From assembly GCF_000817735.3 (NCBI RefSeq), contig NZ_JTJC03000005.1, positions 341,252 to 405,251 of the forward strand: a DNA stretch of 64,000 bases, written 5' to 3'. Below are positions 25,386 through 35,066 of the stretch, piece after piece. This DNA comes from Scytonema millei VB511283 (lineage in GTDB: Bacteria > Cyanobacteriota > Cyanobacteriia > Cyanobacteriales > Chroococcidiopsidaceae). Below the pieces are notes generated by a model. The model did not search any database, was not told the origin of the DNA, and saw only the letters and a program-made list of their open reading frames with translations. A program made the position numbers and the translations under genes. How positions within the stretch are numbered: position 1 is the stretch's first letter; the number at the start of each line of letters is the position of its first letter.

Positions 25386-26357
25386 TTGAGTTTAAAACTA
25401 GTTTTTATTATCGACCCGATCCATAAACTCGATCCAGGTCACGATACGAGCGTTGCTTTGATGGAAGCAGCGCAAGCTTTGGGACATGAAGTGTGGATAA
25501 CTGAAGCTAGCCGCTTGGGGGTAGCTGAAGGGAAGGCATGGGCTGTTTTAGAACGGTTACAACTGAAACCAGTGCAATTGGTAGACGGGCGTTGGGTAGC
25601 GGAATTGGTTTGGTACGATTTGAGCGATCGCACCTGGATGCCTTTAGAAAATTTTGATGCTGTGTTCATGCGGACAGATCCGCCTGTAGATATTCCCTAC
25701 CTCTACGCTACTTACATTCTCGACTTCATCGACCAGAGCAAAACTTTAGTCGTGAATAATCCCCAAGGGTTGAGGGCAGCAAATGAAAAAATGTTTGCCC
25801 TGCAATTTACCGATTTGATGCCAGAGACGATTGTGAGTGCGGATAAAAAAGTGATTCGCCAATTTTTAGCAGCAAAAGGGGCAGCGATTCTCAAACCACT
25901 GGGACTCAAAGCAGGTGAGGGAATTATCTATCTGGAAGAGGGCGATCGCAATTTCAACTCAATTGTAGAAATTAGCACTTACCAAGGCAAAATGCCCGTG
26001 ATGGTGCAAGAATTTATCCCTGCTGCGAAAGAAGGAGACAAGCGGATTATTCTACTCAATGGCGAACCCATTGGAGCTGTGAATCGAATTTCCACCAGCG
26101 ACGACTTTCGTAATAACATGGCAGCTGGCGGTACGGTAGCCAAAACCGAAATTACGGACAGAGAATATCAGATCTGTAAGGATTTAGCCGCTAGCCTAAG
26201 ACAAAACGGCTTATATTTTGTTGGAATTGACGTTATCGGTGGTTATTTAACTGAAGTCAATGTCACTAGCCCAACAGGGATCAGAGAAATCGATAGACTC
26301 GATGGAATTCGTCTAGGAGAAACAGTGATGAAATGGTTGGAAAAGGTAAAAGGCTGA
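25386..26357 (+). CDS. gshB: Glutathione synthetase
   Basis: Joins gamma-glutamylcysteine and glycine to make glutathione, ATP-grasp fold, 323 residues. The protein starts (M)SLKLVFIIDPIHKLDPGHDTS, the exact GshB N-terminus, from a TTG codon. No ATG or GTG lies close enough in frame, so TTG initiation is the best reading. ATP-grasp landmarks include AILKPLGLKAGEGI, VQEFIPAAKEGDKRIILLNGEP and the final GIDVIGGYLTEVNVTSPTG. It follows grxC by 4 bases and is convergent with recA, with a 28-bp palindrome between them. Confidence 0.95.
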   Translation: MSLKLVFIIDPIHKLDPGHDTSVALMEAAQALGHEVWITEASRLGVAEGKAWAVLERLQLKPVQLVDGRWVAELVWYDLSDRTWMPLENFDAVFMRTDPPVDIPYLYATYILDFIDQSKTLVVNNPQGLRAANEKMFALQFTDLMPETIVSADKKVIRQFLAAKGAAILKPLGLKAGEGIIYLEEGDRNFNSIVEISTYQGKMPVMVQEFIPAAKEGDKRIILLNGEPIGAVNRISTSDDFRNNMAAGGTVAKTEITDREYQICKDLAASLRQNGLYFVGIDVIGGYLTEVNVTSPTGIREIDRLDGIRLGETVMKWLEKVKG

Positions 26358-26392
26358 AACGGGAAGCGTAAAGGCGTGACGCACGTAGAAAT

Positions 26393-26420
26393 GTAGAGAC
26401 GTTACATGTAACGTCTCTAC
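26393..26420. repeat. Perfect 28-bp palindrome, dispersed family C
   Basis: Identical to the palindrome at 8938-8965 (arms GTAGAGACGTTACA / TGTAACGTCTCTAC). It lies between the convergent gshB and recA genes, where it could fold at both transcript ends. No T-run accompanies it. Confidence 0.95.
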
Positions 26421-26443
26421 GTTTGTTAGGTATCAACTAAGTA

Positions 26444-27517
26444 CTACTCGTCGTCAGCTTCCATTTCTTCGTCTTCATCTTCTTCGTGAGCTTTCACGGA
26501 GTTAGCTGAGACAACAGCACCCATATCGAGTTTTTCTCTGACGAGCTTCTGAATTTCCTGAGCGACCTCAGTATTCTCTTCCAAGTACTTAATCGTATTG
26601 TCACGACCTTGGGCAATGTTCTCGCCTTTGTAGCTATACCACGCACCTTTGCGCACAATTACGCCTGTTTCTTCGGCAATGTCTACCATACAACCTAACG
26701 TAGAAATGCCTTTGCCGAAGATAATATCAAACTCGGCGATCCGAAATGGAGGCGCAACTTTGTTTTTAGCAACTTTAACTTTGACGCGGTTACCAAATTC
26801 TTCCGTTCCCTTTTTCAAAGTTTGAATTCGACGAATATCTAACCGCACGGAAGCGTAGAACTTAAGGGCATTACCTCCAGTTGTCGTCTCTGGGTTGCCA
26901 TAGGTTACGCCAATTTTTTGGCGTAGCTGGTTGAGGAAAATTACGGTACAACCAGATTTACCGATGTTACCCGTGATTTTTCTTAAAGCTTGGCTCATCA
27001 AACGCGCTTGCAATCCGACGTGGGTATCTCCCATTTCGCCTTCGATCTCGGCACGAGGAACGAGTGCAGCGACGGAATCTACAATTACAATATCAACCGC
27101 AGCCGATCGCACTAATTGATCGACAATTTCTAAACCTGCTTCGCCTGTATCTGGCTGGGAAACGAGGAGATTCTCAATATCTACACCCAAAGCCGCTGCG
27201 TAGGTCGGGTCGAGGGCATGTTCTGCGTCTACAAAGGCAGCAATCCCACCTGCTTTTTGCACTTCTGCGATCGCGTGCAGTGCTACTGTCGTTTTACCAG
27301 AACTCTCTGGACCGTAGATTTCAATTACCCGCCCTTTTGGTAAACCGCCGCCTAGAGCCAAGTCCAGCGTCAACGAACCGCTAGAAATAGTTTCCACGCG
27401 CATTCGGGTCGCATCTCCCAAGCGCACGATCGCCCCTTTGCCGAAATTGCGTTCGATTTGATTCAGGACTAGATTCAGGGCTTTTTGCTTGCCAGCAACA
27501 TCATTGTTAATAGCCAT
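26444..27517 (-). CDS. recA: Recombinase RecA
   Basis: Strand-exchange ATPase for homologous recombination and SOS signalling. The 357-residue protein contains Walker [10 protein letters not shown], the catalytic MAW-region [10 protein letters not shown], Walker B-type [11 protein letters not shown], loop L1 with [23 protein letters not shown]2 with [30 protein letters not shown], and an acidic tail ([13 protein letters not shown]). Length and motifs are complete, with no intein. GAGG lies about 7 bases before the ATG. The upstream region (leftward promoter side) has two AACTAGTT-type palindromes at 27556-27573 that could be regulatory; I could not match them to a LexA box. Confidence 0.97.
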   Translation of the reverse strand: MAINNDVAGKQKALNLVLNQIERNFGKGAIVRLGDATRMRVETISSGSLTLDLALGGGLPKGRVIEIYGPESSGKTTVALHAIAEVQKAGGIAAFVDAEHALDPTYAAALGVDIENLLVSQPDTGEAGLEIVDQLVRSAAVDIVIVDSVAALVPRAEIEGEMGDTHVGLQARLMSQALRKITGNIGKSGCTVIFLNQLRQKIGVTYGNPETTTGGNALKFYASVRLDIRRIQTLKKGTEEFGNRVKVKVAKNKVAPPFRIAEFDIIFGKGISTLGCMVDIAEETGVIVRKGAWYSYKGENIAQGRDNTIKYLEENTEVAQEIQKLVREKLDMGAVVSANSVKAHEEDEDEEMEADDE

Positions 27518-27855
<338 letters not shown>

Positions 27856-29094
27856 ATGTCCTATACTTTCGAGTCCCAACTAGAAGAGGCTGTCATCTCG
27901 GTGGCTGGTCTAACCTCATATATTCAATTATTGCTGGAACATGATGAAGTGCTGCGGCAAGTGTGGGTGGTGGGAGAAGTTTCAAGTCTTAACCGCCATC
28001 CTAAAGGTGTGTTTTTGACGCTGCAAGATCCAGAGACAAATGCTGAGATTAAGTGTGTGGTATGGAATAGTCAGTTGTCGCGCTTAGCACAAATACCAGT
28101 GCAAGGGGAGCAAATCGTAGTTTTGGGTAGTATTCGCCTGTATCCTCAACGGGGACAATACCAACTGACAGTGTGGCAGGCTTTACCAGCGGGAGAGGGG
28201 TTGCTGGCGTTGAGACTGCGGCAGTTACGCGATCGCCTGGAGGCAGAAGGTTTATTCGATTTAGAACGCAAGAGAACTCTGCCAGCTCATCCTCAAGCGA
28301 TCGCAGTTGTGACCTCACCGACGGCTGCGGCTTGGGGTGACATTCAAAAAACGCTCAAACGCTGCTATCCTGGTTTATCCGTTCTGTTTTCGCCTGCTAC
28401 CGTGCAAGGAGAGCAAGCGCCGACATCTATAGTCAAGGCGATCGATCGCGTGGAACGAGACGGACGGGCGGAAGTGTTGGTACTTACCCGTGGTGGGGGC
28501 GCAGTGGAGGAGTTGGCTTGTTTTAACGATGAGAGAGTCGTGCGGGCAGTAGCTGAGTGTTCTATGCCCGTGATTACCGGAATCGGGCATCAGCGGGACG
28601 AGACTTTAACAGACTTGGTGGCTGATGCGTGCGCCCATACTCCTACAGCAGCAGCGGAACTCGTCGTCCCAGATTTAGCGGTTGTGTATGCCGAGCATCG
28701 GCAGAGGATAGAGACGTTACAGGCAGTTGTACAGCAACAATTAAATGTAGCAGGCGATCGCTACTATTCTCTCAGCAGTCGGTTGGGGCGTTTGCGTTTA
28801 GACCGAGAAATTCAGCGCGAGATTGAGTTTTTAAATTGGAAAAAGCAACAGTTAATTCAGGTGACTCAACAGCGATCGCAAAAAGCACGGCAACACTGTC
28901 ATTTATTAGCACAGAAACTTGCTAGCCTCGATCCTCATGCGGTGTTGAAACGGGGTTACGCTGTAGTTCGGCAAGAAAACGGTGCGATCGCTCGTTCGGC
29001 TGCTCAGTTAGCCCCAGGACAAGAGTTATTAATTCAGCTCAGTCAAGGAAAAATCAAAGTTAAAGTTATCGAGAATTATCAATCTGAAATCTAA
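27856..29094 (+). CDS. xseA: Exodeoxyribonuclease VII large subunit
   Basis: Catalytic subunit of the single-strand exonuclease used in mismatch repair and end processing. The 412-residue protein has an N-terminal OB fold (LRQVWVVGEVSSLNRHPKGVFLTLQDP, about 30-115), and the catalytic core with AIAVVTSPTAAAWGDIQKTL, LTRGGGAVEELACFNDERVVRA and the SGIGH-type VITGIGHQRDETLTDLVAD motif. A long coiled coil and a C-terminal KRGYAVVRQENGAI beta piece follow. The small subunit xseB lies at 31374, separated by a 2-kb gene, whereas the two are normally adjacent. Confidence 0.96.
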   Translation: MSYTFESQLEEAVISVAGLTSYIQLLLEHDEVLRQVWVVGEVSSLNRHPKGVFLTLQDPETNAEIKCVVWNSQLSRLAQIPVQGEQIVVLGSIRLYPQRGQYQLTVWQALPAGEGLLALRLRQLRDRLEAEGLFDLERKRTLPAHPQAIAVVTSPTAAAWGDIQKTLKRCYPGLSVLFSPATVQGEQAPTSIVKAIDRVERDGRAEVLVLTRGGGAVEELACFNDERVVRAVAECSMPVITGIGHQRDETLTDLVADACAHTPTAAAELVVPDLAVVYAEHRQRIETLQAVVQQQLNVAGDRYYSLSSRLGRLRLDREIQREIEFLNWKKQQLIQVTQQRSQKARQHCHLLAQKLASLDPHAVLKRGYAVVRQENGAIARSAAQLAPGQELLIQLSQGKIKVKVIENYQSEI

Positions 29095-29218
29095 ACTTCT
29101 TAGTACTACAGACAAAAGCCACTGACACAGGTTAAAACTTTCTACAGTATGGTGAGTCCGTGCAGATGGGCTTAGTTATTGTCGTCACGAATTTCGTTCG
29201 CTGAGGAAGAAGTTTTAT

Positions 29219-31231
29219 ATGAGAATTTCCGCAAAATTACGTAAATTTATTTGGTTGTTAATTTTATTTATATGGGTAGCTTTAGGGGCAATTTTTCTAG
29301 TACCACAATTAGCTCTAAAGTTTACAGAAATAACACTTTCGCGATCGGCAGACATAGCTAGCTCTAATATCCCTAAAACCGATTCGTCAGTACCATCTAT
29401 TTCTGCATCACCTGGAGCGACTACCAACTCTATTAAATCAACACTTGTAGAAACTACTAATACCATCAAACCAATTATCTTTACTAGTAATGCAATCGAT
29501 CGCAATCCAATCCAAAAAGTTTTTCCGAGCGATTTTATCTCAGCTAACGTTAAAACTCAATATGGTGCAAAAGGCGATGGTGTTACAGATGATACAGCAG
29601 CAATTCAAAAAGCTTTAGATGACGAACGCGACGAAGAACAAGATTATTTTGGCAAGCCAAAAGCTCTGTATTTTCCGGCTGGAACTTACTTAATAAGTAA
29701 TACCTTAACTTGGAAAGGATGCTGCATAAATTTACAGGGACAAGGGGCAGGAATTAGTATTATTAAACTCAAAGACAAGACGAAAAGTTTTGGCGATCGC
29801 AATGCTCCTAAACCAGCGATACGGACTATAGATGGTAATATGTCATTTCGCCAAAATATTACAGATTTAACAGTAGATACGGGAAAAAATAATCCAGGTG
29901 CGATCGGCATTGACTATATTTCTAATAATTTTGGTTCTTTGTGGAATGTCTCAATTCGCTCTGGTGACGGACGAGGAAAAGTTGGTTTAGATATGTCGAG
30001 GCAATGGGCTGGACCTTGTTTAATTAAAGATGTTCAAATTCACGGCTTTGATTACGGCATTGTTACTAAGAACTTAGAATATGGTCCTACATTCGAGCGA
30101 ATTACACTTCAACAGCAAAAAGTAGCAGGTATTCTAAATGATGGCAACACTTTAGCAATTCGCAAACTGCAAAGTATCAATTCTGTACCAGTAATTCAAA
30201 ATCAAGCACAAGCAGGGATGATAATTGTTGTAGATGGTAATTTTCAAGGTGGTGCGGCAAACATCAGTGCTATTGAAAACAACGGTTATCTATATGCTAG
30301 AAACATCAATACTAGCGGTTATAAATCGGCAATTCATCACAAAGAAAATATGGTTCCTGGTACAAGTATCAGTGAATACGTTTCTGACAAAGTTTATAAT
30401 TTATTTGATAGCCCAAAGCGATCGCTCAATTTACTAATTGAAGAAACACCAACTTTTGAAGATAAAAATCTAGCTAATTGGATAGCTTTTTCTCCTCAAT
30501 GGTATGGAGAAACTGATACTTTACAGGATGCATTAAATTCGGGTAAATCGACTATTTATTTTCCTTTTGGTGCATACTTCTCTCACGATAAAAAAGTTTT
30601 CAATATCCCTGCATCAGTTCGACGTATTGTTGGTTTTTCGTCTGTTGTCAATGGTGGTGGAATTGTATTTCGTGTCGAGCAAAATAGCGATAAACCACTA
30701 ATTATCGAACAATTTGGCTATGGAGTGTCAGTAGAACACGCTTCGCCACGTACTGTTGTCGTCAAACATGGCGGTTACGAATACAAAGACTTTCCAAAAT
30801 CTGGCAAGGTATTTTTAGAAGATGTAGGAGTGAGTTTGCGAATTAACTATCCCCATCAAGTTTGGGCGAGACAGTTAAATGTTGAAACTTTAGATGCAGC
30901 ACGTACTAAAATTGAGAATAAAGGCGGGACACTCTGGATTTTAGGACTGAAAACTGAAGGTAAAGGTTCAGTAATTAATACTACTAAAGGTGGTATAACG
31001 GAAGTTTTGGGAACTTTGATTTATCCAGTACATGACTTTACTGCTAAAGAAAAGCAGGACGCTGCATTCATCAGCAATAACTCTAGTCAATCATTGATTT
31101 ATTCTGTCAGTGCTTATGGTGAAAACAAAAATTATGAGATTCAAGTAGAAGAAACTCGTAATGGTGTGAAGCGCCAACTACTAAGTAAGGATTTTTCTGG
31201 TAGAATGCCTTTGTTTGTAGGCTATAAATAG
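29219..31231 (+). CDS. Pectate-lyase-superfamily (beta-helix) membrane-anchored or secreted protein
   Basis: A 670-residue protein with an N-terminal hydrophobic helix (about 10-33) and then an extracytoplasmic domain. After a Ser/Thr-rich linker (about 40-105) comes the pectate_lyase_3 signature VKTQYGAKGDGVTDDTAAIQKALDD, typical of right-handed parallel beta-helix enzymes such as phage tailspikes, GH28/GH55 enzymes and polysaccharide lyases. Recurrent short beta-strand/Asn/Gly repeats follow (YLYARNINTSGY). A second TDTLQDALNSGKSTIYFPFGAYF at about 435-460 indicates a duplicated beta-helix, as in GH55-like proteins. The substrate is unknown; the cell's own sheath polysaccharide is a reasonable guess. 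It separates xseA from xseB and is AT-richer than its neighbours by eye. Confidence 0.8.
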   Translation: MRISAKLRKFIWLLILFIWVALGAIFLVPQLALKFTEITLSRSADIASSNIPKTDSSVPSISASPGATTNSIKSTLVETTNTIKPIIFTSNAIDRNPIQKVFPSDFISANVKTQYGAKGDGVTDDTAAIQKALDDERDEEQDYFGKPKALYFPAGTYLISNTLTWKGCCINLQGQGAGISIIKLKDKTKSFGDRNAPKPAIRTIDGNMSFRQNITDLTVDTGKNNPGAIGIDYISNNFGSLWNVSIRSGDGRGKVGLDMSRQWAGPCLIKDVQIHGFDYGIVTKNLEYGPTFERITLQQQKVAGILNDGNTLAIRKLQSINSVPVIQNQAQAGMIIVVDGNFQGGAANISAIENNGYLYARNINTSGYKSAIHHKENMVPGTSISEYVSDKVYNLFDSPKRSLNLLIEETPTFEDKNLANWIAFSPQWYGETDTLQDALNSGKSTIYFPFGAYFSHDKKVFNIPASVRRIVGFSSVVNGGGIVFRVEQNSDKPLIIEQFGYGVSVEHASPRTVVVKHGGYEYKDFPKSGKVFLEDVGVSLRINYPHQVWARQLNVETLDAARTKIENKGGTLWILGLKTEGKGSVINTTKGGITEVLGTLIYPVHDFTAKEKQDAAFISNNSSQSLIYSVSAYGENKNYEIQVEETRNGVKRQLLSKDFSGRMPLFVGYK

Positions 31232-31232
31232 T

Positions 31233-31291
31233 GAGAAAAGTCAAAAGTCAAAAGTCAAAAGTCAAAAGTAGTAGGGTGGGCATTGCCCACC
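31233..31291. repeat. GTCAAAA heptamers followed by a family A palindrome
   Basis: Four copies of GTCAAAA (31238-31268) are followed directly by the exact 17-base hairpin GGTGGGCATTGCCCACC (31275-31291). They lie between the beta-helix protein gene and xseB. Confidence 0.95.
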
Positions 31292-31373
31292 TATACTATT
31301 ATTGAAGTAAGCTTACTAATATGTAAAATAAAAGTTCGTTTAGCAAACTCTCTTATTCGCAAATTTTTTTGAT

Positions 31374-31622
31374 ATGTCTCGTAATTTCAATTCCAAAACT
31401 AAATCAAACGCTTCACCTTTACCTGATGCTTGGAAATATGAATTAGCCGTAGCAGAAGTCGAGTCAATTATCTCTCGTATTGAAGCAGGTGAGTTGGAAT
31501 TGGAAGAGGTGTTCGAGCAATTTACTCAAGCTGTAGAGCAGTTAAAACAGTGTGAAAAATTTTTACACCAGCGACAGCAACAAGTCGATTTACTAATTGA
31601 AACTTTGAATAATGAAATGTAA
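31374..31622 (+). CDS. xseB: Exodeoxyribonuclease VII small subunit
   Basis: The 82-residue helical subunit that wraps the long coiled coil of XseA. It contains the family helix pair [31 protein letters not shown] and [23 protein letters not shown] short disordered N-terminus precedes it. Normally it directly follows xseA; here it is 2.3 kb away, so stoichiometric co-expression needs either read-through across the inserted gene or its own promoter in the 142-base gap. Confidence 0.93.
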   Translation: MSRNFNSKTKSNASPLPDAWKYELAVAEVESIISRIEAGELELEEVFEQFTQAVEQLKQCEKFLHQRQQQVDLLIETLNNEM

Positions 31623-31786
31623 CTAAACAGTTTTTTGCGTTCTTCTTTGTGCCTACTCTACAAAAAGTTGCTTTGCGTCTAACGCTAACGCTGCGCTACA
31701 CTTCGTGAACGCTTCGCCTAGCCTGCGGCAACTCTTCGAGTACGGCTGGTGCGGCTTTGCGTGACATAAAATTATATCTTTAAACG

Positions 31787-32692
31787 TTAGCCAAATATAC
31801 TCAAATTCAAATTTTGAGCGAGTTGCTGGATTAGAAATATACTAGCTTTGGAATTACCTGTTTCGTCTAAACCAGGACTGTAACACGCGATCGCACCTTG
31901 AGTCGGTACAATTGATAAAATTGCCCCACTAACCCCCGATTTCGTCGGTAAGCCTACTTCGACAGCAAAACGCGCCGAAGCTTGATATAAGCCACAAGTC
32001 GTCATAATTGCATTTACTATACGACAGTTTTGGGGCGCGATCGCGTCATGAGCTTGTACGAGTAACATTCCTATCCGTGCTAAGTCAGCTACCGTACCCG
32101 CTAAACAGCAAACATGATTGTATGCATCTAGAGTAGTTTCTGGCGAGTGAATATTGCCAGATTTAGTTAATAATCGAGTTATAGCTAAGTTGCGATCGTT
32201 AGGTAAAGAACGCACAGAATCGAGCATTTGGTTATCTAAAACTAGCTGACAACCTGCGGTTTGATTCAGCCACAAACGTAGATTTTCACAGCGAGAAAAT
32301 GCATTTATACCAGGTAGAAGAGAACAAAGTGCGATCGCACCACTGTTGATCGTCGGATTACGAGGAAATCCTTTATCTGCTATCAGTTGTGTGAGAGAAT
32401 TAAAAGGCAGATCGGATGGTTTCATTCCTACATGAGAAAATACTATTTCTGCGCCTAATTGCTGTAACAAAAATAGCAAAATAAAGGGCTTGACAACACT
32501 CATTAACGGGAAAGTGCAATGAATATCGCCTGCGTTGTAGTTTTGTCCCGTCACAGTTTGAATTTGCACTGCTAGCCAATTTGGATTAGCTTGGGCTAAT
32601 AGAGGAATGTAGTTAGGTAGTTTTCCTTCTTGAGTATGCATTTTTGCTTGCATTACCCAAGTTTCTAGTTGTGCTGGAGTTAAAGAATTCAA
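31787..32692 (-). CDS. glsA: Glutaminase A
   Basis: Serine-dependent beta-lactamase-fold enzyme that hydrolyses glutamine to glutamate and ammonia. The 301-residue length fits the family. Recognisable parts: GKLPNYIPLLAQANPNWLAVQI at the N-terminus, FPLMSVVKPFILLFLL with the catalytic Ser-x-x-Lys pair (Ser-Val-Val-Lys), the PRNPTINSGAIALCSLLPG block, and GLPTKSGVSGAILSIVPTQGAIACYSPGLDETGNS near the C-terminus. It reads leftward with the cupin gene 50 bases upstream, possibly as one transcript. The usual motif is S-I-S-K; the V-V variant keeps the required Ser and Lys. Confidence 0.9.
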   Translation of the reverse strand: MNSLTPAQLETWVMQAKMHTQEGKLPNYIPLLAQANPNWLAVQIQTVTGQNYNAGDIHCTFPLMSVVKPFILLFLLQQLGAEIVFSHVGMKPSDLPFNSLTQLIADKGFPRNPTINSGAIALCSLLPGINAFSRCENLRLWLNQTAGCQLVLDNQMLDSVRSLPNDRNLAITRLLTKSGNIHSPETTLDAYNHVCCLAGTVADLARIGMLLVQAHDAIAPQNCRIVNAIMTTCGLYQASARFAVEVGLPTKSGVSGAILSIVPTQGAIACYSPGLDETGNSKASIFLIQQLAQNLNLSIFG

Positions 32693-32742
32693 ATGTGGTA
32701 GTTGGTAGTTGGTAATTGGTAATTGGTATTTCTCTACAATTC

Positions 32743-33201
32743 TTAATTGTAAAAGCTTCCATCTTTGTGAGTGAAAACGTAACCTTCAGGATTCGATTTA
32801 GCTATTAGATCGACATCAGGATAATCAGCTTCATCGTTAGGAGTGCGATCGCCAATTTCTAAATATACCGCATCTGCATCTGAACGATTAATTAAATGAT
32901 GTCCATTGGCGACTCCAGCCGGAAAACCTGCTGACATCCCAGCGGTTAAAATTTCCTCACCTTCGTTAGTAACTAAAACCAATTCCCCTGACACAATATA
33001 AATAAATTCATCTTGCTTTGTGTGCCAGTGCCTTAAAGCAGAATGACTTCCAGGCATCAATCGAGTTAAATTTACACCAAAATTTTTCAATCCTGCTGCA
33101 TCACCCAATCGCTTTCGATAACGTCCTGCTACAACCGATTTAAACTCATCAGGATAATTAGTTCCCGTCTTCTCCGGTATATTTTCAGGATTAATCAACA
33201 T
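32743..33201 (-). CDS. Cupin-domain protein
   Basis: A 152-residue single-domain cupin. Motif 1 is GSHSALRHWHTKQDEFIYIVSGELVLVTNEG, with the His-His-Glu metal-binding pattern; motif 2 is GFPAGVANGHHLINRSD. The protein would bind a metal and a small ligand; the reaction is unknown. Related proteins are annotated as auxin-binding-like or sugar-isomerase-like cupins. It lies upstream of glutaminase on the same strand and downstream of a dapF remnant. Confidence 0.85.
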   Translation of the reverse strand: MLINPENIPEKTGTNYPDEFKSVVAGRYRKRLGDAAGLKNFGVNLTRLMPGSHSALRHWHTKQDEFIYIVSGELVLVTNEGEEILTAGMSAGFPAGVANGHHLINRSDADAVYLEIGDRTPNDEADYPDVDLIAKSNPEGYVFTHKDGSFYN

Positions 33202-33275
33202 TTCTTTATCCAGATCTTAGTAATTTAAAAGTATCTATCTGCGTTCATCTGCGATCAAAATTAAACAAAAACCTC

Positions 33276-33599
33276 TTAGAAACATCTCAAAAAATCCTCA
33301 ACAAATTTACCCTTAGCCACAGCCGACACGCTACCAGTCATAAAAATGCGATCGTCTTTTATCTCAATATCAATTTTTTCTCCTGGCATATGTACTTTAC
33401 CATCGGGATTAAAGATTTTTAGTTCGATCTTTTCTGCTTTAAGAATAGGACCATACAAAATACCATCAGAACCAATACCAAAATTGCGATCGCAAATTAG
33501 TTGAATCGCTTTCTGATTGAGGTGAAAATTAGACGTGTTTGGATCGATAACAATATAATCGTTGCCTAAAGCATGATATTTATAAAAATCAATTGCCAT
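33276..33599 (-). pseudogene. Internally deleted diaminopimelate epimerase (dapF) remnant
   Basis: The first 65 or so codons (MAIDFYKYHALGNDYIVIDP ... NFGIGSDGILYG ... LKIFNPDG) match the N-terminal half-domain of DapF-type epimerases, and the last 40 (VHMPGEKIDIEIKDDRIFMTGSVSAVAKG) match the C-terminal end. Everything between, normally about 190 residues with both catalytic cysteines (the NADGS-MCGNG and ACGTG regions), is missing, although the reading frame stays open. The 107-codon product cannot be an active epimerase. A clean in-frame internal deletion is the simplest explanation. A functional dapF is expected elsewhere, because the enzyme is needed for lysine and cell-wall synthesis. 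Confidence 0.75.
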
Positions 33600-33660
33600 T
33601 GATGAAAAAGTCAAAAATTAAAATTCAAAAGTCAAAATACATAATTTTGTCCATAATGCT

Positions 33661-33720
33661 GTAGGGGCGGGTTTATCGACAATATTTGGTAAAAATGAAA
33701 ATCTTCACAAACCCGCCCTC
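33661..33720. repeat. Long GC-armed hairpin, dispersed family B
   Basis: GTAGGGGCGGGTTT at the left and AAACCCGCCC at the right form a stem around a variable loop of about 35 bases. A degraded half copy (CAAACCCACCC) follows at 33739-33750. Other copies are at 42121, 42226, 42352, 52334 and 60664. Confidence 0.9.
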
Positions 33721-33765
33721 TTTTACATCAGGATATTCACAAACCCACCCTCTTTTATCCAAGGA

Positions 33766-34671
33766 TCACAATCCCAATTTTTCCAACACCGGACGGGTAG
33801 AAACAATATGTCGTTCTAATCCTAATTGTTTCGGTGCAACTCCTAACGCCAAAGCAATTAATTGTGGAAAATGTAAGACTGGCAAACCGAGTTTTCTTCC
33901 GATAACTTTCTCAACTTCTGGCTGACGAGAATCGAGATTGAGATGGCATAAAGGACAAGGCGTAACCATACAATCTGCACCAGAGGCGATCGCATCTTGT
34001 ATGTGCATTCCTGCCATTTTAAATGATTGTTCGGTGGCGTAACTAGAAAGAGGCCAACCGCAACATTGCGTACGTCCGCGATAATATACTGGCGTTGCTC
34101 CCACTGCCTCAAACATATTTTCCATCGCTTGAGGATTAAATGGATCGTCGTAAGGCATGGTTTTACGGGCGCGCAACAGGTAACAACCATAGAAAGCCGC
34201 ACATTTTAAACCACTGAGAGATTTTGTAACTTTCTGACGAATTGCCTCAAAACCATAATCCGTTACCAGCGCGTAAAGTAAATGCTTGACTTCCGTATTG
34301 CCACGATAGGGAGAACAGCCTTCTTTTTGGAGAAAACCGTTGACTTTCTCGAGATAAGCCGGGTCGTTTTGTTGAGATTCTTTAAGGCGATCGTCAACGT
34401 GAGCGATGACACCCTGACAAGTGCTGCAATGAGTTAAAAGAGGTAAGTTTAATTCTTCTGCTAAAGCAATATTCCTGGCATTAACAGTATCTTCTAGCAG
34501 TTGAGAATCTTCTTTAAACGTACCAGAACCGCAGCAAGCGGCTTTTTTTAGCTCTATTAGTTCAATTCCTAAAGCTTGAGTTAGCGCTTGAGTTGATAGG
34601 TGCAATTCCCGACAAGCACCCTGAGCGACACAACCAGGGTAATATGCGTATTTTAAAGCTGTAGATGACAT
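33766..34671 (-). CDS. HdrB-like CCG-domain protein (heterodisulfide reductase subunit B family)
   Basis: A 301-residue protein with two complete cysteine-rich CCG domains. The first runs YYPGCVAQG ... ACCGSG ... THCSTCQGV; the second runs AAFYGCYLLR ... QCCGWPLS ... TPCPLCHLNLD. In HdrB this pattern binds unusual iron-sulfur clusters. In cyanobacteria related proteins have been discussed as the membrane-anchor-like subunit of a type E succinate dehydrogenase, so electron transfer to quinone is possible; no SDH flavoprotein or iron-sulfur gene is in this window. The ATG at 34671 is chosen over a TTG-type start 15 bases upstream. Confidence 0.85.
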   Translation of the reverse strand: MSSTALKYAYYPGCVAQGACRELHLSTQALTQALGIELIELKKAACCGSGTFKEDSQLLEDTVNARNIALAEELNLPLLTHCSTCQGVIAHVDDRLKESQQNDPAYLEKVNGFLQKEGCSPYRGNTEVKHLLYALVTDYGFEAIRQKVTKSLSGLKCAAFYGCYLLRARKTMPYDDPFNPQAMENMFEAVGATPVYYRGRTQCCGWPLSSYATEQSFKMAGMHIQDAIASGADCMVTPCPLCHLNLDSRQPEVEKVIGRKLGLPVLHFPQLIALALGVAPKQLGLERHIVSTRPVLEKLGL

Positions 34672-35066
34672 GGTAAATACAGTCAATAGGGTTTAGGAGT
34701 CAGGGGTAAGAAGAATATAACTCTAAGCTAACGCTTTGATAGTCGCAAGTTTATTACTAGTGTTTCCACCAGGTTTCTACGTTAACCTGTATAGCTTGTT
34801 CATAACAGGAACAGACCACAGCCGTAATTTTTCCAAAAATTATTTAGATCTAAAGCCTGAAAATACAGATCTCGCTTGCCTTTCTCCCTCACTCCTCACT
34901 CCGGACTTCGTCCCGCTTCGCTAACACCCCTCGCCCCTAATTGAAGGACAAAAAGAAAATAGACCATCTGGAGAGATATACGATCGCGCTTTTCGATAAG
35001 ATGAATATGCTCAAAAGCATTTTGCCTAAGTTCAAGGTCTAGCAACTGGTTAAGGACAGTCATCGT
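34672..35066. other. Divergent spacer between the HdrB-like gene and acpP
   Basis: 395 bases. It has CTCACTCC-type repeats and a CTTCGTCCCGCTTCGC dispersed repeat near 34888-34925, and AT-rich leader DNA before acpP. A 62-codon frame at 34736 is mostly repeat and is not accepted. The acpP promoter probably lies between 34930 and 35040 but was not identified. Confidence 0.5.

Noticed and set aside
34736..34924. 62-codon frame before acpP
   Set aside because: Runs into CTCACTCC-type repeats, no ribosome site and no family resemblance.
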